A program made the position numbers and the translations under genes. Positions 1 to 9,369 of a DNA stretch of 52,922 nucleotides are shown here, piece after piece. How positions within the stretch are numbered: position 1 is the stretch's first letter; every line of letters begins with the position of its first letter. The stretch lies in assembly GCF_016124325.1 (NCBI RefSeq), contig NZ_WGNY01000039.1:1-52922 (forward strand). Reading direction: 5' to 3'. This stretch comes from Phenylobacterium sp. (GTDB taxonomy: Bacteria; Pseudomonadota; Alphaproteobacteria; Caulobacterales; Caulobacteraceae). The notes beneath the pieces are model-generated. The model did not search any database, was not told the DNA's origin, and was given only the letters and a program-made list of their open reading frames with translations.

Positions 1-24
1 GGGAGAGGCGAGCACGTGGCGCCG

Positions 25-1302
25 TCATGCCGCCTTCTCCAGCACGGCGACATAGAAGCCGTCGGTGGCGGAGGTCCGGGGCGTCAGGCGCAGGTCGCCG
101 GCGGGCGTGAGGAATCCGGCGAGCGCCGGTTCGGCCGTGGCCGGCCGCCTGACGAAGCCGGGTTGGCGCGCCAGGAACGCCTCGATCCGGTCCTCGTCCT
201 CCTCGGGCAGCACCGAGCAGGTGACGTAGACGATCCGTCCGCCCGGCTTCACGAAGCCCGCACCGTCGTCCAGCACCTGGTCCTGATCGGCCTGGCGGCG
301 CGCCAGCGCGTCGGGCGTCAGCCGCCACTTGGTGTCGGGATGGCGCCGCCACGAGCCCGTGCCCGTGCAGGGCGCGTCGATGAACACCACGTCCATGCGG
401 CCTTCGAGGCCCTTCAGCGGATCGGGATTGAGCGGCGTGCGGACCTGCAGGTTGCGCACCCCGGCCCGGTCGGCGCGGCGAACTGTGTCGGTCAGGCGCC
501 GCGCATCGGAATCGTAGGCGTAGATCTGGCCGGTGTTGGCCATGGCCGCGGCCAGGGCCAGGGTCTTGCCGCCGCCGCCGGCGCAGAGGTCCAGCACCTG
601 GGCGCCCTTGATGTCGCCCGCCGAGGCGGCCGCCGCCTGGCTGCCCAGGTCCTGCACCTCGAACCAGCCCTTGGAGAACTGCGGGATCGCCTCGACCGCG
701 CCCGAGCGGGTCGAGGGATCGGGGGCGGCGACGCGCAGGGCCAGCGGCGACAGCGGCGGCTGCTCGGGCTGGAAGGTCGCCAGCGCCTTGGCCGCCCGCC
801 CGGGATCGGTCTTCAGGGTGTTGACCCGCAGGTCGACGGGCGCCCGTTCGGCCAGGGCCGCGCCCTCCTCGGCCCGCGCCTCGCCGAACACCCGGGCGAG
901 CGAGGCGTCGAGCCAGTCGGGATAGTCGCCGCGCACGGCCTCCGGCGCATCGGCGAGGTCGCGCGGGGCCGCCAGGGCCAAGCGTTCGGCGTCGGTCAGC
1001 GGACCGGGGCCGTGCGGTTCGTCGCCGGCGGCCTCGGCCAGCCGGTCGATCGGCCAGCCCCAGAGGAAGGCGAGCGCGCCCAGCGCGGCGGCGCGGGGCG
1101 TCTCGTCGCCCATCCGCCAGGCCAGCGAGCGACGGCGGCGCAGGGCGTCGTGGACCAGCCCGGCCACCCAGGCCCGGTCCTTGGCGCCCGCATAGCGCGC
1201 GCCCTCGCCCCAGCTTTTCAGCGCCAGCCGCACGGGCCGGTGGCGGGCCTCCACTTCGCCCAGCACCTCGATCGCCGCCGCCAGGCGTCCGCCGTCGCGC
1301 AT
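25..1302 (-). CDS. rsmB: RsmB-type 16S rRNA (cytosine-C5) methyltransferase
   Basis: A 425-residue RsmB/NOL1/NOP2/Sun-family methyltransferase, expected to use S-adenosylmethionine to methylate a cytosine of 16S rRNA in the cytoplasm. The N-terminal ~140 residues are helical, like the NusB-like RNA-binding part of RsmB. The C-terminal half has the SAM-binding motif LDLCAGGGGKT, motif IV DAPCTGTGSWRRHPD and motif VI VTCSVLPEEDED. The two cysteines of motifs IV and VI are the usual general-acid and nucleophile pair of the family. It follows guaB on the same strand with a 25-base gap, so co-transcription is likely. The exact target base is not visible from sequence, and a paralogue such as RsmF is possible. 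The family call is firm. Confidence 0.9.
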   Translation of the reverse strand: MRDGGRLAAAIEVLGEVEARHRPVRLALKSWGEGARYAGAKDRAWVAGLVHDALRRRRSLAWRMGDETPRAAALGALAFLWGWPIDRLAEAAGDEPHGPGPLTDAERLALAAPRDLADAPEAVRGDYPDWLDASLARVFGEARAEEGAALAERAPVDLRVNTLKTDPGRAAKALATFQPEQPPLSPLALRVAAPDPSTRSGAVEAIPQFSKGWFEVQDLGSQAAAASAGDIKGAQVLDLCAGGGGKTLALAAAMANTGQIYAYDSDARRLTDTVRRADRAGVRNLQVRTPLNPDPLKGLEGRMDVVFIDAPCTGTGSWRRHPDTKWRLTPDALARRQADQDQVLDDGAGFVKPGGRIVYVTCSVLPEEDEDRIEAFLARQPGFVRRPATAEPALAGFLTPAGDLRLTPRTSATDGFYVAVLEKAA

Positions 1303-1327
1303 CGCCCTGCCCTCGGGTCCGTCCCGC

Positions 1328-2788
1328 CTAGACGCCGCTCGGGTAGTTCGGCGCCTCGCGGGTGATCATGACGTCGTGGACGTGGCTCTCGCGCAGGCCC
1401 GCGCCGGTGATGCGGATGAACCGCGCCCGTTCGCGGAACAGCTCCAGCGTCGGCGCGCCCACATAGCCCATGGCCGCGCGCAGCCCGCCCACCATCTGGT
1501 GCAGGATCGGCGCGATCGGTCCCTTGTAGGGCACCTGACCCTCGATGCCCTCGGGCACCAGCTTGAGCGAGTCCGTCACCTCTTTCTGGAAGTAACGGTC
1601 GGCCGAGCCGCGGGCCATGGCGCCCATCGAGCCCATGCCGCGATAGGCCTTGTACGAGCGGCCTTGGTAGAGGAACACCTCGCCCGGCGCCTCGTCGACA
1701 CCCGCGAACACCGACCCCATCATCGCCACCGAGGCGCCCATGGCGAGCGCCTTGGCGAGGTCGCCCGAGTACTTGATCCCGCCGTCGGCCACGATCGGCA
1801 CATCCGAACCGGCGGCGGCCCGCACGGCGTCGGCGATGGCGGTGAGCTGGGGCACGCCCACGCCCGCCACCACCCGGGTGGTGCAGATGGAGCCGGGCCC
1901 GATGCCCACCTTCACCGCGTCGGCGCCGGCGTCGATCAGGGCGCGCGCGCCGTCGTAGGTGGCCACGTTGCCGGCGACGATCTGGACGCGGTTGGTCTCG
2001 CGCTTCACCCGGGCCACGGCCTTGGCCACGTCGGCGTTGTGGCCGTGGGCGGTGTCGATCACCACCACGTCGACGCCGGCGTCCACCAGCGCCATCGACC
2101 GCTCGTAGCCTGCGTCGCCCACCGTGGAGGCGGCGGCCACCAGAAGGCGGCCCTGGGCGTCCTTGGCGGCGTTGGGGTGGGCCTGGGACTTCTCCATGTC
2201 CTTGACGGTGATCAGGCCGACGGCGCGGTTGTCGTCGTCGACGACGATCAGCCGTTCGATCTTGTGGCGGCGCAACAGTTCGCGCGCCTCGGGCTGGCCG
2301 ACGCCCTCCTTGACGGTGACGAGGCCTTCCTTGGTCATCACCGCCTTGGCCGGGATGTCGTCGCGGCTCTCGAAACGCATGTCGCGGTTGGTGAGGATGC
2401 CGCAGAGCGTGCCCGCCTGGTCCACCACCGGGAAGCCGCTGATCTTGCGCTGCGCCTTGATCTGGCGGACCTCGCCCAGCGTGGTGTCGGGGCCGATGGT
2501 CAGCGGGTTGATGACCATGCCGCTTTCATAACGCTTCACCTCGCGCACCTGGTCGGCCTGCTCCTCCACCGTGAAGTTGCGGTGCAGGACGCCGATGCCG
2601 CCCGACTGGGCCATGGCGATGGCCAGTCGGCTCTCGGTGACCGTATCCATCGCCGCCGAGACGAGCGGGATGTTGAGGCTGATTTCGCGCGTGAACCGGG
2701 TGGAGACATCCACCTGGGTCGGCATCACATCGGACGGACCCGGTTCGAGCAAAACATCGTCGAAGGTGAGCCCTTCGCGAATCTCCAT
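1328..2788 (-). CDS. guaB: Inosine-5'-monophosphate dehydrogenase
   Basis: Oxidises IMP to XMP with NAD+, the committed step of guanine nucleotide synthesis, in the cytoplasm. The barrel begins EGLTFDDVLL, a CBS-domain pair lies at about residues 90-205, the catalytic cysteine is in the loop GPGSICTTR, and the flap is YRGMGSMGAM. From the ATG at 2788 the protein is 486 residues, the usual length. That ATG has a GGAGAG ribosome-binding site just upstream and a promoter-like TTGCCG-N18-TATACG further up. An alternative ATG at 2863, overlapping the stop of the upstream MFS gene as ATGA, would add 25 residues that look unlike IMPDH and would run through this promoter, so I prefer the short form. 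Confidence 0.95.
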   Translation of the reverse strand: MEIREGLTFDDVLLEPGPSDVMPTQVDVSTRFTREISLNIPLVSAAMDTVTESRLAIAMAQSGGIGVLHRNFTVEEQADQVREVKRYESGMVINPLTIGPDTTLGEVRQIKAQRKISGFPVVDQAGTLCGILTNRDMRFESRDDIPAKAVMTKEGLVTVKEGVGQPEARELLRRHKIERLIVVDDDNRAVGLITVKDMEKSQAHPNAAKDAQGRLLVAAASTVGDAGYERSMALVDAGVDVVVIDTAHGHNADVAKAVARVKRETNRVQIVAGNVATYDGARALIDAGADAVKVGIGPGSICTTRVVAGVGVPQLTAIADAVRAAAGSDVPIVADGGIKYSGDLAKALAMGASVAMMGSVFAGVDEAPGEVFLYQGRSYKAYRGMGSMGAMARGSADRYFQKEVTDSLKLVPEGIEGQVPYKGPIAPILHQMVGGLRAAMGYVGAPTLELFRERARFIRITGAGLRESHVHDVMITREAPNYPSGV

Positions 2789-2811
2789 GAGACTCTCCGT
2801 TTTGCGGGACG

Positions 2812-2841
2812 CGTATAGGGGGTCGGTGGCGTAGGCGGCAA
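2812..2841 (-). promoter_or_regulatory. Putative sigma70 promoter of guaB
   Basis: On the minus strand TTGCCG (2841-2836) is followed after 18 bases by TATACG (2817-2812), about 24 bases before the preferred guaB ATG at 2788. It lies between the MFS stop codon and guaB and supports both an independent guaB transcript and the shorter guaB start. No transcription start is known; this is pattern reading only. Confidence 0.45.
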
Positions 2842-2859
2842 GGGGCCTGACGGGCGCGT

Positions 2860-4047
2860 TCATGCGATTACCTGCTCCTGTGGGGATGGGCGGCGGACGG
2901 AAAGGCCGAACGTCATGGCGAACATGACGAGGCAGAGACCGGAGGATGTCAGCAGGGCGACGCCGGCCGAGCGCTCCAGCGCGGCGGCGTAGACGGCGGG
3001 CCCGAAGATCTGGGCGAACAGCGCGGGCCGGCCCAGGATCGCCGAGCGGTAGGCGTAATCGCGCGGGCCATAGAGGCTGAGCGGCAGCACGCCCTTGGCC
3101 ACGGCGAGCATGCCGTTGCCGGCGCCCTGCCCCAGCGCCAGCGCCACGGCGGCCGGCGCGCCGAATAGCGCCAGGATCGCCGCGCCCAGCGGATGCATCA
3201 GCGTCGCCACCCGCGTGGTGGCTAGCGGCGGCAGGCCACGATGCACGGTGAACTCCAGGAATCGGACCGTGACGGCGGCGATGCCGACGAAGCCGGCGGC
3301 GGCGGCGGCCGCGCGCATGGGCAGGCCGAAGGCGGCGAGCAGGCGCGGCAGATGCGCGCTCATGCAGGTGGAGACGAACCAGGCGCAGGCGAACAGCACC
3401 GCCAGCTGGACCATCGCGCGGTCCCAGGCCACGTCGGGCTTCGACGCCGAGGCGTGCGGCCCATGGCCGGGCGTGCGCGGACAGACCCAGGCGCTGAACG
3501 GCAGCATCGCCATCTGCACGCCGGCCCAGGCGAAGCAGGCGCCGCGCCAGCCCCAGTGGTCGGCCATCCAGCCCGTCAGCGGCCAGCCGAGCGTCGAGCC
3601 CAGGCCGCCGATCAGGGCCACGCCGGTGATCGGCCGTCGCGCCGCCTCGCCATACAACGCCACCAGGATCGCGAAGGGCGTCGGCGACAGCCCGAGAGCC
3701 ATGCCGAAGCCCAGGGCCGCCATCCCGATCGCAAGTCCGACCGCGTCCTGGGCGAAGCCGATGACGATCAGCGCCGCGGCGAAGGCCAGGTGGGAGGCCA
3801 CGAGGACGGCCTTGCCGCCCCGGCGGTCGATCCGGCGCGCGACGGCGGGCGCGATGAAGGCCGGCACGGCCAGCTGCGCCGAAACGAGGACGAAAACGAA
3901 GCCGACGGAGACCGAAAGGTCGCGGGCGATGGCGTCGCCCAGCACACCCATCAGGTAGAAGCTGGAGGCGAAGGCCACCACCTGCCCCACGCCGAACCCG
4001 GCGGCGACGACGCCTGACGGGCGGATCGGCTTGGGCTGGGCTTCCAT
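2860..4047 (-). CDS. Major facilitator superfamily transporter
   Basis: A 395-residue integral membrane protein with about twelve hydrophobic segments in two halves, typical of a single-polypeptide MFS carrier. The loop after segment 2 carries the basic stretch ARRIDRRGGK, corresponding to the MFS loop 2-3 signature. The substrate cannot be read from sequence. It is transcribed divergently from the LysR-type regulator at 4102 with a 54-base gap, the usual arrangement of a transporter and its own regulator, so control by that protein is the simplest inference. Its stop codon overlaps an ATG of an upstream-extended guaB reading frame, but guaB probably starts 71 bases further on. Confidence 0.85.
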   Translation of the reverse strand: MEAQPKPIRPSGVVAAGFGVGQVVAFASSFYLMGVLGDAIARDLSVSVGFVFVLVSAQLAVPAFIAPAVARRIDRRGGKAVLVASHLAFAAALIVIGFAQDAVGLAIGMAALGFGMALGLSPTPFAILVALYGEAARRPITGVALIGGLGSTLGWPLTGWMADHWGWRGACFAWAGVQMAMLPFSAWVCPRTPGHGPHASASKPDVAWDRAMVQLAVLFACAWFVSTCMSAHLPRLLAAFGLPMRAAAAAAGFVGIAAVTVRFLEFTVHRGLPPLATTRVATLMHPLGAAILALFGAPAAVALALGQGAGNGMLAVAKGVLPLSLYGPRDYAYRSAILGRPALFAQIFGPAVYAAALERSAGVALLTSSGLCLVMFAMTFGLSVRRPSPQEQVIA

Positions 4048-4090
4048 GACCAGCCTATGCCGCGATTGTCGCTGGGAGAAAATCGACTTA

Positions 4091-4110
4091 TTCGAGCTTC
4101 TATGTTCGAA
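4091..4110. promoter_or_regulatory. Inverted repeat, possible LysR operator
   Basis: TTCGA (4091-4095) and TCGAA (4106-4110) form an inverted repeat with a 10-base spacer in the divergent MFS/LysR region, overlapping the preferred LysR start codon. LysR-type regulators often bind dyads with a T-N11-A core near their own promoters. The match is short and could be chance. Confidence 0.25.
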
Positions 4111-4995
4111 AAACTGACATCGACGCCGCTACCATCGCTGAACGCGCTCCGGGCGTTCGAGGCGGTGGCGCGGACCGGTCGCGTGACCCTGGCGGCCGAG
4201 GAGCTGAGCGTCACCCACTCGGCGGTCAGCCGGCAGGTGAAGGCTCTGGAGGCGGCGCTGGGCGTGCGCCTCTTCTCCGGACCGAAGAACCGCATGGAGC
4301 TGACCGACGCCGGTCGTCAGCTGCTGCCGCCGCTGACTGAAGCCTTCGACCAGATCGCTTCGGCCGTGCGCCATGTGCGCGAGGGCGGCGAGGACCTGCA
4401 CGTGGCGGTGAACGCGAGCGTCTCGGTGAAGTGGCTGATCCCGCGGCTGGGCCGCTTCCAGGCGGCGCACCCTGATATCCGCCTGCACCTGTCGGAACTG
4501 GCGTCACACGCCACCTCGCATCGCGGGGCCGAGGCCGTGGTGCGGATCGTACCCCTCAGCCGCACGGCCGATCCCCACTGCACGCCCTTCATCCGCAACG
4601 CCCTGGGCGCAGTGATGTCGCCGACGCTGGCCGCGCGGGTCGGCCCGGATCCGCTGCGGGCGCCGCGCCTGGCGGCGGCCACCCACCCCGAGGCCTGGCC
4701 GATCTTCGCCGAGCATGCCGGCATCGAGCTGCCGCCCGCGGTCGAACGCCCCTTCGCCCACGTCCACTTCGCCCTCGACGCGGCCTTGGCGGGCCTGGGC
4801 GCGGCGGTGGTGTCGTGGCCGCTGTGCGCCGAGGCCGTGCTGGAGGGGCGACTGATCGCGCCGCTGGGCTTCCGCCGTTCGGAGACCGCCTTCGCCATGC
4901 TGGCCGCGCCCGGCGTCGAGAGCCGCGCGCTGGACCGCTTCCGCGACTGGCTCGTCGCCGAGGGCGCCCGGATGCCCGAGCCGCCGGACGCCTGA
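4102..4995 (+). CDS. LysR family transcriptional regulator (GcvA-like)
   Basis: A DNA-binding regulator of about 297 residues. The N-terminal winged helix-turn-helix reads LNALRAFEAVARTGR ... THSAVSRQVKALE and the remainder is the periplasmic-binding-protein-like effector domain; the sequence style is that of the GcvA group. The ATG at 4102 (MFEKLTS) puts the helix-turn-helix at the normal distance from the N-terminus; an ATG at 4057 would add 15 residues. Neither has a good Shine-Dalgarno. The inverted repeat TTCGA-N10-TCGAA (4091-4110) overlaps this start and could be part of an autoregulatory operator. Likely target: the divergent MFS gene. Its stop lies one base from the stop of the convergent autotransporter gene. 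Confidence 0.88.
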   Translation: MFEKLTSTPLPSLNALRAFEAVARTGRVTLAAEELSVTHSAVSRQVKALEAALGVRLFSGPKNRMELTDAGRQLLPPLTEAFDQIASAVRHVREGGEDLHVAVNASVSVKWLIPRLGRFQAAHPDIRLHLSELASHATSHRGAEAVVRIVPLSRTADPHCTPFIRNALGAVMSPTLAARVGPDPLRAPRLAAATHPEAWPIFAEHAGIELPPAVERPFAHVHFALDAALAGLGAAVVSWPLCAEAVLEGRLIAPLGFRRSETAFAMLAAPGVESRALDRFRDWLVAEGARMPEPPDA

Positions 4996-4996
4996 T

Positions 4997-7900
4997 CTAC
5001 CAGGCCATCACGGCCGTCAGGCTGAGGGCGTGGGCCTGCGCTTCGCGGGCGCCTTCGTAGCGGTAGTCCAGCCGGACCCGGCCGCGCGCGCCCACCTTGG
5101 CTTCGAACCCGGTGGCGAGTTCCAGTGCGGTGCGCCCCGGAGAACTCGACGCCACCTCGAAGGCGGCGCCCTGCAGCGCGGCGTCGAGGCGCGTGCGCGA
5201 CCCGTCCAGTTCCTGCAGCACGAAGGCCGACGCATACGGCTTCAAGCTGGCCTGGCCGAGGCTGACCGGACGCTCCAATCGCAACCCGAGCCGCGCCTGC
5301 GCCGCATCGCGCTTCAGGCGGTCGAAGCTTAGCGCCACGGTCGCATCGCCCGACTCGGTGACCCGGTCGCGATCCACACGGTCCTTCGACAGGCCGGCGA
5401 TCACCGTGACGGCCGCCGGCGCGAGGGCGAAGGTGCGCCCCGCTTCGACGTCCGCTGCATAGGAAGCTCCCTCGGGCTTGGCGTAGGCCGAGGCTGCGCC
5501 CAGCCGGCGCGTGGTCTTGTAGGTGTCCTTGCCGCCCTGGATCACGCCGCTGACATACCAGGGGCCCTCGCGCCAGCCGGCATAGGCCATCGCCTGGTAG
5601 CTGAACGCGCGGCCGCCGCCCGACGGCCCGGCCTTGATCTCGGCCTCGCCGTAGCTGAGCGCGCCACCCACGCGGACGTTCGCCACGCGCCGATCGGCCC
5701 CGATCATCACGCCGATGCGGTCGTCGCGGTAGCGGCCGGCCACGTCGTCGGCGCCCACCTCGCGCGTGCCGCCCGAAAGCGAGCCCCACACCTGCTGATC
5801 GACAGTGGTCTGACCCGCCCGGGCGAGAACCAGCCGCCGCTCGCCGCGGTTGCCACGCAGCACCGCCTCGGCCGTGTCGGCGTGCGCCTCGCCGGCGGCC
5901 AGCTGCAGGACCCCGCCGATCTGGGCTTCGTTCAGCCCGATGAGGCCGTCGGAAAATCCGGTCGACCCGGCGTCGCGCAGCGCGTCCACCGCTCCGCCCA
6001 CGGCGACGGCGTTGGCGACGCCGCCGGCAGCGGCCGCATAGCTCTCGGGCGTCACCGCCAGGATGATCGCGTCGGGGCGATAGATCACCTCGAAGCGACT
6101 GTTGGCCGCCATCCCGGCGGTGGGCTGCACGAGGCGCTCGAAGCGCCCGGCGACGCCGCCCTCGGCCGTGACCACCTGGAAGGTTTCCCCGATGTGCGGG
6201 ACATAGGTGTTGGTCGCATCGCCCGTGATGCCGCGCGTGATCGGCGAGATCGCCCCCGCGGCGTTGAACACGCCGTTCGCGCCGGTCAGCACCAGGGTGT
6301 CGAAGTGGCCCGCGCCGATGCCGGCCGTCGGCCCGTCGATGTCGATCGACAGCACGCCGCTGCTCGCCAGGGTCACGCCGCCGTCGATCACCAGACGGCC
6401 CGGCGAGTTGCCCGGCGCCAGCACGCCGGCGACCATCACGTCGCCGTGGATCAGGCCCGAGCCCGCGCCGGTCCCGGCGCTGTCGATGGTGACGTTGCCC
6501 GTGAAGACGCTGTTGAATTTCAGCGTACCTTCCTCGACGCACGCCCCGATGGCGTTGGCGCCCGGCGCGAGCAGGTTGAGCGACCCGGATCCCGCCTTGA
6601 TCAGGCAGTTGTCGCCGCTGATCGTCCCGTTCACGACGACGTTGTTCGCCCCCGTGTCGATGACCGCATCGGCGCCGGCGAAATCGACGGACTGGTCGAT
6701 CGCCAGGTCGTTGGCCGTCGTCAGCCGCGTACCGCCGCCGAGGACGATCCGACCGTCGGAGGCGCCCAGCGATCCTGTCGACGTCGCCACCACGGTCCCG
6801 GCGTCGATCTGGAGGGTCCTCAGCGTGCTCGAACCTTCGAGCGTAAGCGTGCCCGAGCCCGCCTTGACGATGCCGCCGTCACCGGTCAGCGCCCCGTTGA
6901 GGCGCAGGCTGTCGCCCGCGACGTCCACGGTCGCCAGGCCCGAGCCCACATTGATGCGGTTCCCCAAGACCATGCCGGCGTCGACGATCAGACCCGTGCC
7001 GTCCGCGAAGTCGAGCGTTCCGCCGCCCGACCCGAGCGACTGTACGGAGGCGATCCGCAACCCGCCGCCGCTGATCCGCACATCGCCTGTGTACGAGTTC
7101 TCGCCCGACAGGGTGAGGACGCCGGCGCCCGCTTTCTCGAGACCGCCAGCGCCGTCAATGGCGCCGCTGATGACCAGGTCGTGGTCGCGGGTGTCAAAGG
7201 TGGCGGTCCCTCCGGAGAGCGTGACGGCCCGCAGGATCGAGGTGTCGGACGTGGCGCGGATGACCCCGCCATCGTCGACGATCAGGCCTGCGCCGCTGGC
7301 GCCGAGGGCGCTGTCGGCGCCGATCGCCAGCACGCCCTGGTTCACCGTCACCCCCAGGAAGCTGTTGGCGCCCGAGAGCTCGAGCACGCCCTCCCCGGTC
7401 TTGACGAGGCGGCCGGCGCCCGAGACGACGCCCGAGAGCACCAGGTTGTGCCCGCCCGTGTCGATCGACCCGCCCTTCGCGGTGATGGTGAAGTCGAGGT
7501 TCACCGAGGCGTCTTCCGTGGATTTCAAGGCGCCGCCGTCGAAGACCGGGTTGAGCGAGCCGCCCATCAGGTCGGCTGTCGAGAACTGGCCGCCCTCCTC
7601 GATGTTGCGCGGGGGCTCGGGGTCGGCTCCGCCGCCGCCGCCGCCACCCCCGCTTGCGACGATCGCCGCGGCGATGTCGGTGCCGAAGATGTACGCGTAG
7701 CTGAGGGTGATCGACTCGCCGTTCAGCAGATCGCCGATCGTGAAGGCCATGCCGATCGTATAGTCGCCGTTTCCGAGGAACGTGCCGGCCAGATAGCCTG
7801 CGGGCGCGGCTGTGAATCCGGGCGCGCCGGTGAGGTGCGTCGTCGCGTCGGTGGAATAGAGGCCGATCACGTACTTCGAGACGGTCGCCTCGGCATAGAT

Positions 7901-8554
7901 GAGGTCGTCGCCCGAGATCGAGCCCGAGCCCTGGAAGTTATTGGTGGCGCTGGTGTCGCCCGGCGCCGCTACCGCATCCGGATCGGTGAAGCGGACGAAG
8001 TTCAGGCCGGTGATGTCGGTCAGCGCGGTGATCGTCGTGACGATCTGGAGCTGCTGGCCGTCAGTGTTGAACCTGTAGTCGTGGGTCACGCCGAGGGTCG
8101 CACCGTAGGTCCCGGTCCACACGGCGCGCTGGTCGAATGTCTCGCCGCCGAAGGCGACGCCGCTGTAGTCGCTCAGTGCGCCCGTCACCTGGGCGCTGCC
8201 GAGACTGGCGTTGTTGTTGGTGGCGGTGAAGGCGCCGCCCGACGTCGTGCCCTGCAGCACGAAGCCTTCCATGGGCGAGCCCGGCGTCAGGTAGTCGTAG
8301 CTGGGATTGAACGTGCCCGAGCCCGCACCGTCATAGAGGATGCCGGGCTGGGTGGTGCCGCCCGTGCCCAGCGTGCCCTGCTGGTTCAGGCCGAGCTTCA
8401 GGTAGTCGCCCTGCAGCACCAGGCTCTGCGCCCGGGCCTCGGGCGCCAGGGCCATGGCGATGGCGGTGGTGGCGAACGCCCCGACGATCCAGCGCCGGAC
8501 TGGCGCCTCCGGATTCGGGGTGGGACGGATGGCGGCGGCGCCGACGCGAAACAT
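4997..8554 (-). CDS. Type V autotransporter with PATR repeats
   Basis: A 1185-residue outer-membrane autotransporter. A Sec signal peptide at about residues 1-42 ends PEARAQ. Residues ~43-305 form a beta-rich N-terminal domain I do not recognise. An eight-glycine linker follows, then a passenger with several autotransporter-associated beta-strand repeats of the type LVKTGEGVLELSGANSF. The C-terminal ~260 residues are a beta-barrel domain ending in Trp. The passenger should be exported through the outer membrane; its binding partner or activity is unknown. The glycine linker is encoded by a short GGC trinucleotide run, which can vary in length without changing frame. The tamA-tamB pair, which helps insert such barrels, lies 3 kb away. 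A GC-rich unit without signs of transfer. Confidence 0.88.
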   Translation of the reverse strand: MFRVGAAAIRPTPNPEAPVRRWIVGAFATTAIAMALAPEARAQSLVLQGDYLKLGLNQQGTLGTGGTTQPGILYDGAGSGTFNPSYDYLTPGSPMEGFVLQGTTSGGAFTATNNNASLGSAQVTGALSDYSGVAFGGETFDQRAVWTGTYGATLGVTHDYRFNTDGQQLQIVTTITALTDITGLNFVRFTDPDAVAAPGDTSATNNFQGSGSISGDDLIYAEATVSKYVIGLYSTDATTHLTGAPGFTAAPAGYLAGTFLGNGDYTIGMAFTIGDLLNGESITLSYAYIFGTDIAAAIVASGGGGGGGGADPEPPRNIEEGGQFSTADLMGGSLNPVFDGGALKSTEDASVNLDFTITAKGGSIDTGGHNLVLSGVVSGAGRLVKTGEGVLELSGANSFLGVTVNQGVLAIGADSALGASGAGLIVDDGGVIRATSDTSILRAVTLSGGTATFDTRDHDLVISGAIDGAGGLEKAGAGVLTLSGENSYTGDVRISGGGLRIASVQSLGSGGGTLDFADGTGLIVDAGMVLGNRINVGSGLATVDVAGDSLRLNGALTGDGGIVKAGSGTLTLEGSSTLRTLQIDAGTVVATSTGSLGASDGRIVLGGGTRLTTANDLAIDQSVDFAGADAVIDTGANNVVVNGTISGDNCLIKAGSGSLNLLAPGANAIGACVEEGTLKFNSVFTGNVTIDSAGTGAGSGLIHGDVMVAGVLAPGNSPGRLVIDGGVTLASSGVLSIDIDGPTAGIGAGHFDTLVLTGANGVFNAAGAISPITRGITGDATNTYVPHIGETFQVVTAEGGVAGRFERLVQPTAGMAANSRFEVIYRPDAIILAVTPESYAAAAGGVANAVAVGGAVDALRDAGSTGFSDGLIGLNEAQIGGVLQLAAGEAHADTAEAVLRGNRGERRLVLARAGQTTVDQQVWGSLSGGTREVGADDVAGRYRDDRIGVMIGADRRVANVRVGGALSYGEAEIKAGPSGGGRAFSYQAMAYAGWREGPWYVSGVIQGGKDTYKTTRRLGAASAYAKPEGASYAADVEAGRTFALAPAAVTVIAGLSKDRVDRDRVTESGDATVALSFDRLKRDAAQARLGLRLERPVSLGQASLKPYASAFVLQELDGSRTRLDAALQGAAFEVASSSPGRTALELATGFEAKVGARGRVRLDYRYEGAREAQAHALSLTAVMAW

Positions 8555-8664
8555 GAGGAAGGGCTCCCGGAACAGGTAGCCCTGCCGCTATTCGGCGGCG
8601 CTCAAAGGAACATTAAGTCGAACGGCGACACCCCGTTTTGAGCATGCGGCAAACACGCACAGCG

Positions 8665-9369
8665 TCAGCGGCCGCGGAACCCTGTCGCCACGAGGAAGAC
8701 CTCGGAACTGTCCTGCCGGCTGGCCTTGGGCTTCAGGTTGCGCACGTCCTTGAAGTGCCGCTTGAGCCCGGCGATGAGCTGGTCGCTGCCGCGGCCCTGG
8801 AAGGCCTTGGCGACGAAGGCGCCGCCGGGCTTCAGCACGTCCAGGGCGAAGTCGATCGCCGCCTCGATCAGGCCCACGATGCGCAGGTGGTCGGTTTCGC
8901 GGTGACCGATGGTGTTGGGGGCCATGTCCGACAGCACCACGTCGGGCGCTCCGCCCAGCAGCTCGATCAGGCGCGGCGCGCAGGCCGGGTCGGTGAAGTC
9001 CATCTGGAGGATGTGGGCGGGCGGCAACGGCTCGACGGCCAGCAGGTCGACGCCCACGATGTCGGTCACGCCGCGCTCGATGGCCACCTGGGTCCAGCCA
9101 CCCGGCGCGAGGCCCAGGTCGACGACGCGGACGCCCGGCCGGAACAGGTGAAGGCGATCGTCTATCTCACTGATCTTGAAGGCCGCGCGGCTGCGATAGC
9201 CCATCGTGCGCGCCTTGGCCGCGAAGGGATCGTTGACCTGCCGCTCCAGCCAGGCCTGCTGGCTGGGCGTGCGCTGCTTGGCGGTCTTGAGGCGCGCCGG
9301 CTTGCCGCGGCCGCCCTCCTGGCCGCCGGTCGGCGGGCGCACCATGCGTTTGCGGGGTGGTTCGGTCAT
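8665..9369 (-). CDS. rlmE: 23S rRNA (uridine-2'-O)-methyltransferase RlmE/FtsJ
   Basis: A 234-residue FtsJ-family enzyme, predicted to methylate U2552 of 23S rRNA in the A loop at a late step of 50S assembly. Seen: the region YRSRAAFKI, the SAM motif VVDLGLAPGGWTQVA, the catalytic region VLSDMAPNTIGHR and the lysine-containing segment FVAKAFQGRG. These give the K-D-K-E tetrad pattern of the family. A Lys/Arg-rich N-terminus of about 35 residues precedes the catalytic domain. The ATG at 9369 overlaps the stop of the upstream Ppx/GppA gene (ATGA), implying translational coupling. Longer in-frame readings run through that gene and are not plausible. Confidence 0.93.
   Translation of the reverse strand: MTEPPRKRMVRPPTGGQEGGRGKPARLKTAKQRTPSQQAWLERQVNDPFAAKARTMGYRSRAAFKISEIDDRLHLFRPGVRVVDLGLAPGGWTQVAIERGVTDIVGVDLLAVEPLPPAHILQMDFTDPACAPRLIELLGGAPDVVLSDMAPNTIGHRETDHLRIVGLIEAAIDFALDVLKPGGAFVAKAFQGRGSDQLIAGLKRHFKDVRNLKPKASRQDSSEVFLVATGFRGR

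Noticed and set aside
2789..2863. N-terminal extension of GuaB by 25 residues.
   Set aside because: The extension is unlike IMPDH, passes through a promoter-like sequence, and the ATG at 2788 has a good ribosome-binding site.
5882..8641. A 919-codon open frame on the plus strand opposite the autotransporter.
   Set aside because: High GC at third positions keeps antisense frames open. Its translation has the Arg/Ala/Gly-rich composition of such shadows, whereas the minus strand encodes a clear autotransporter.
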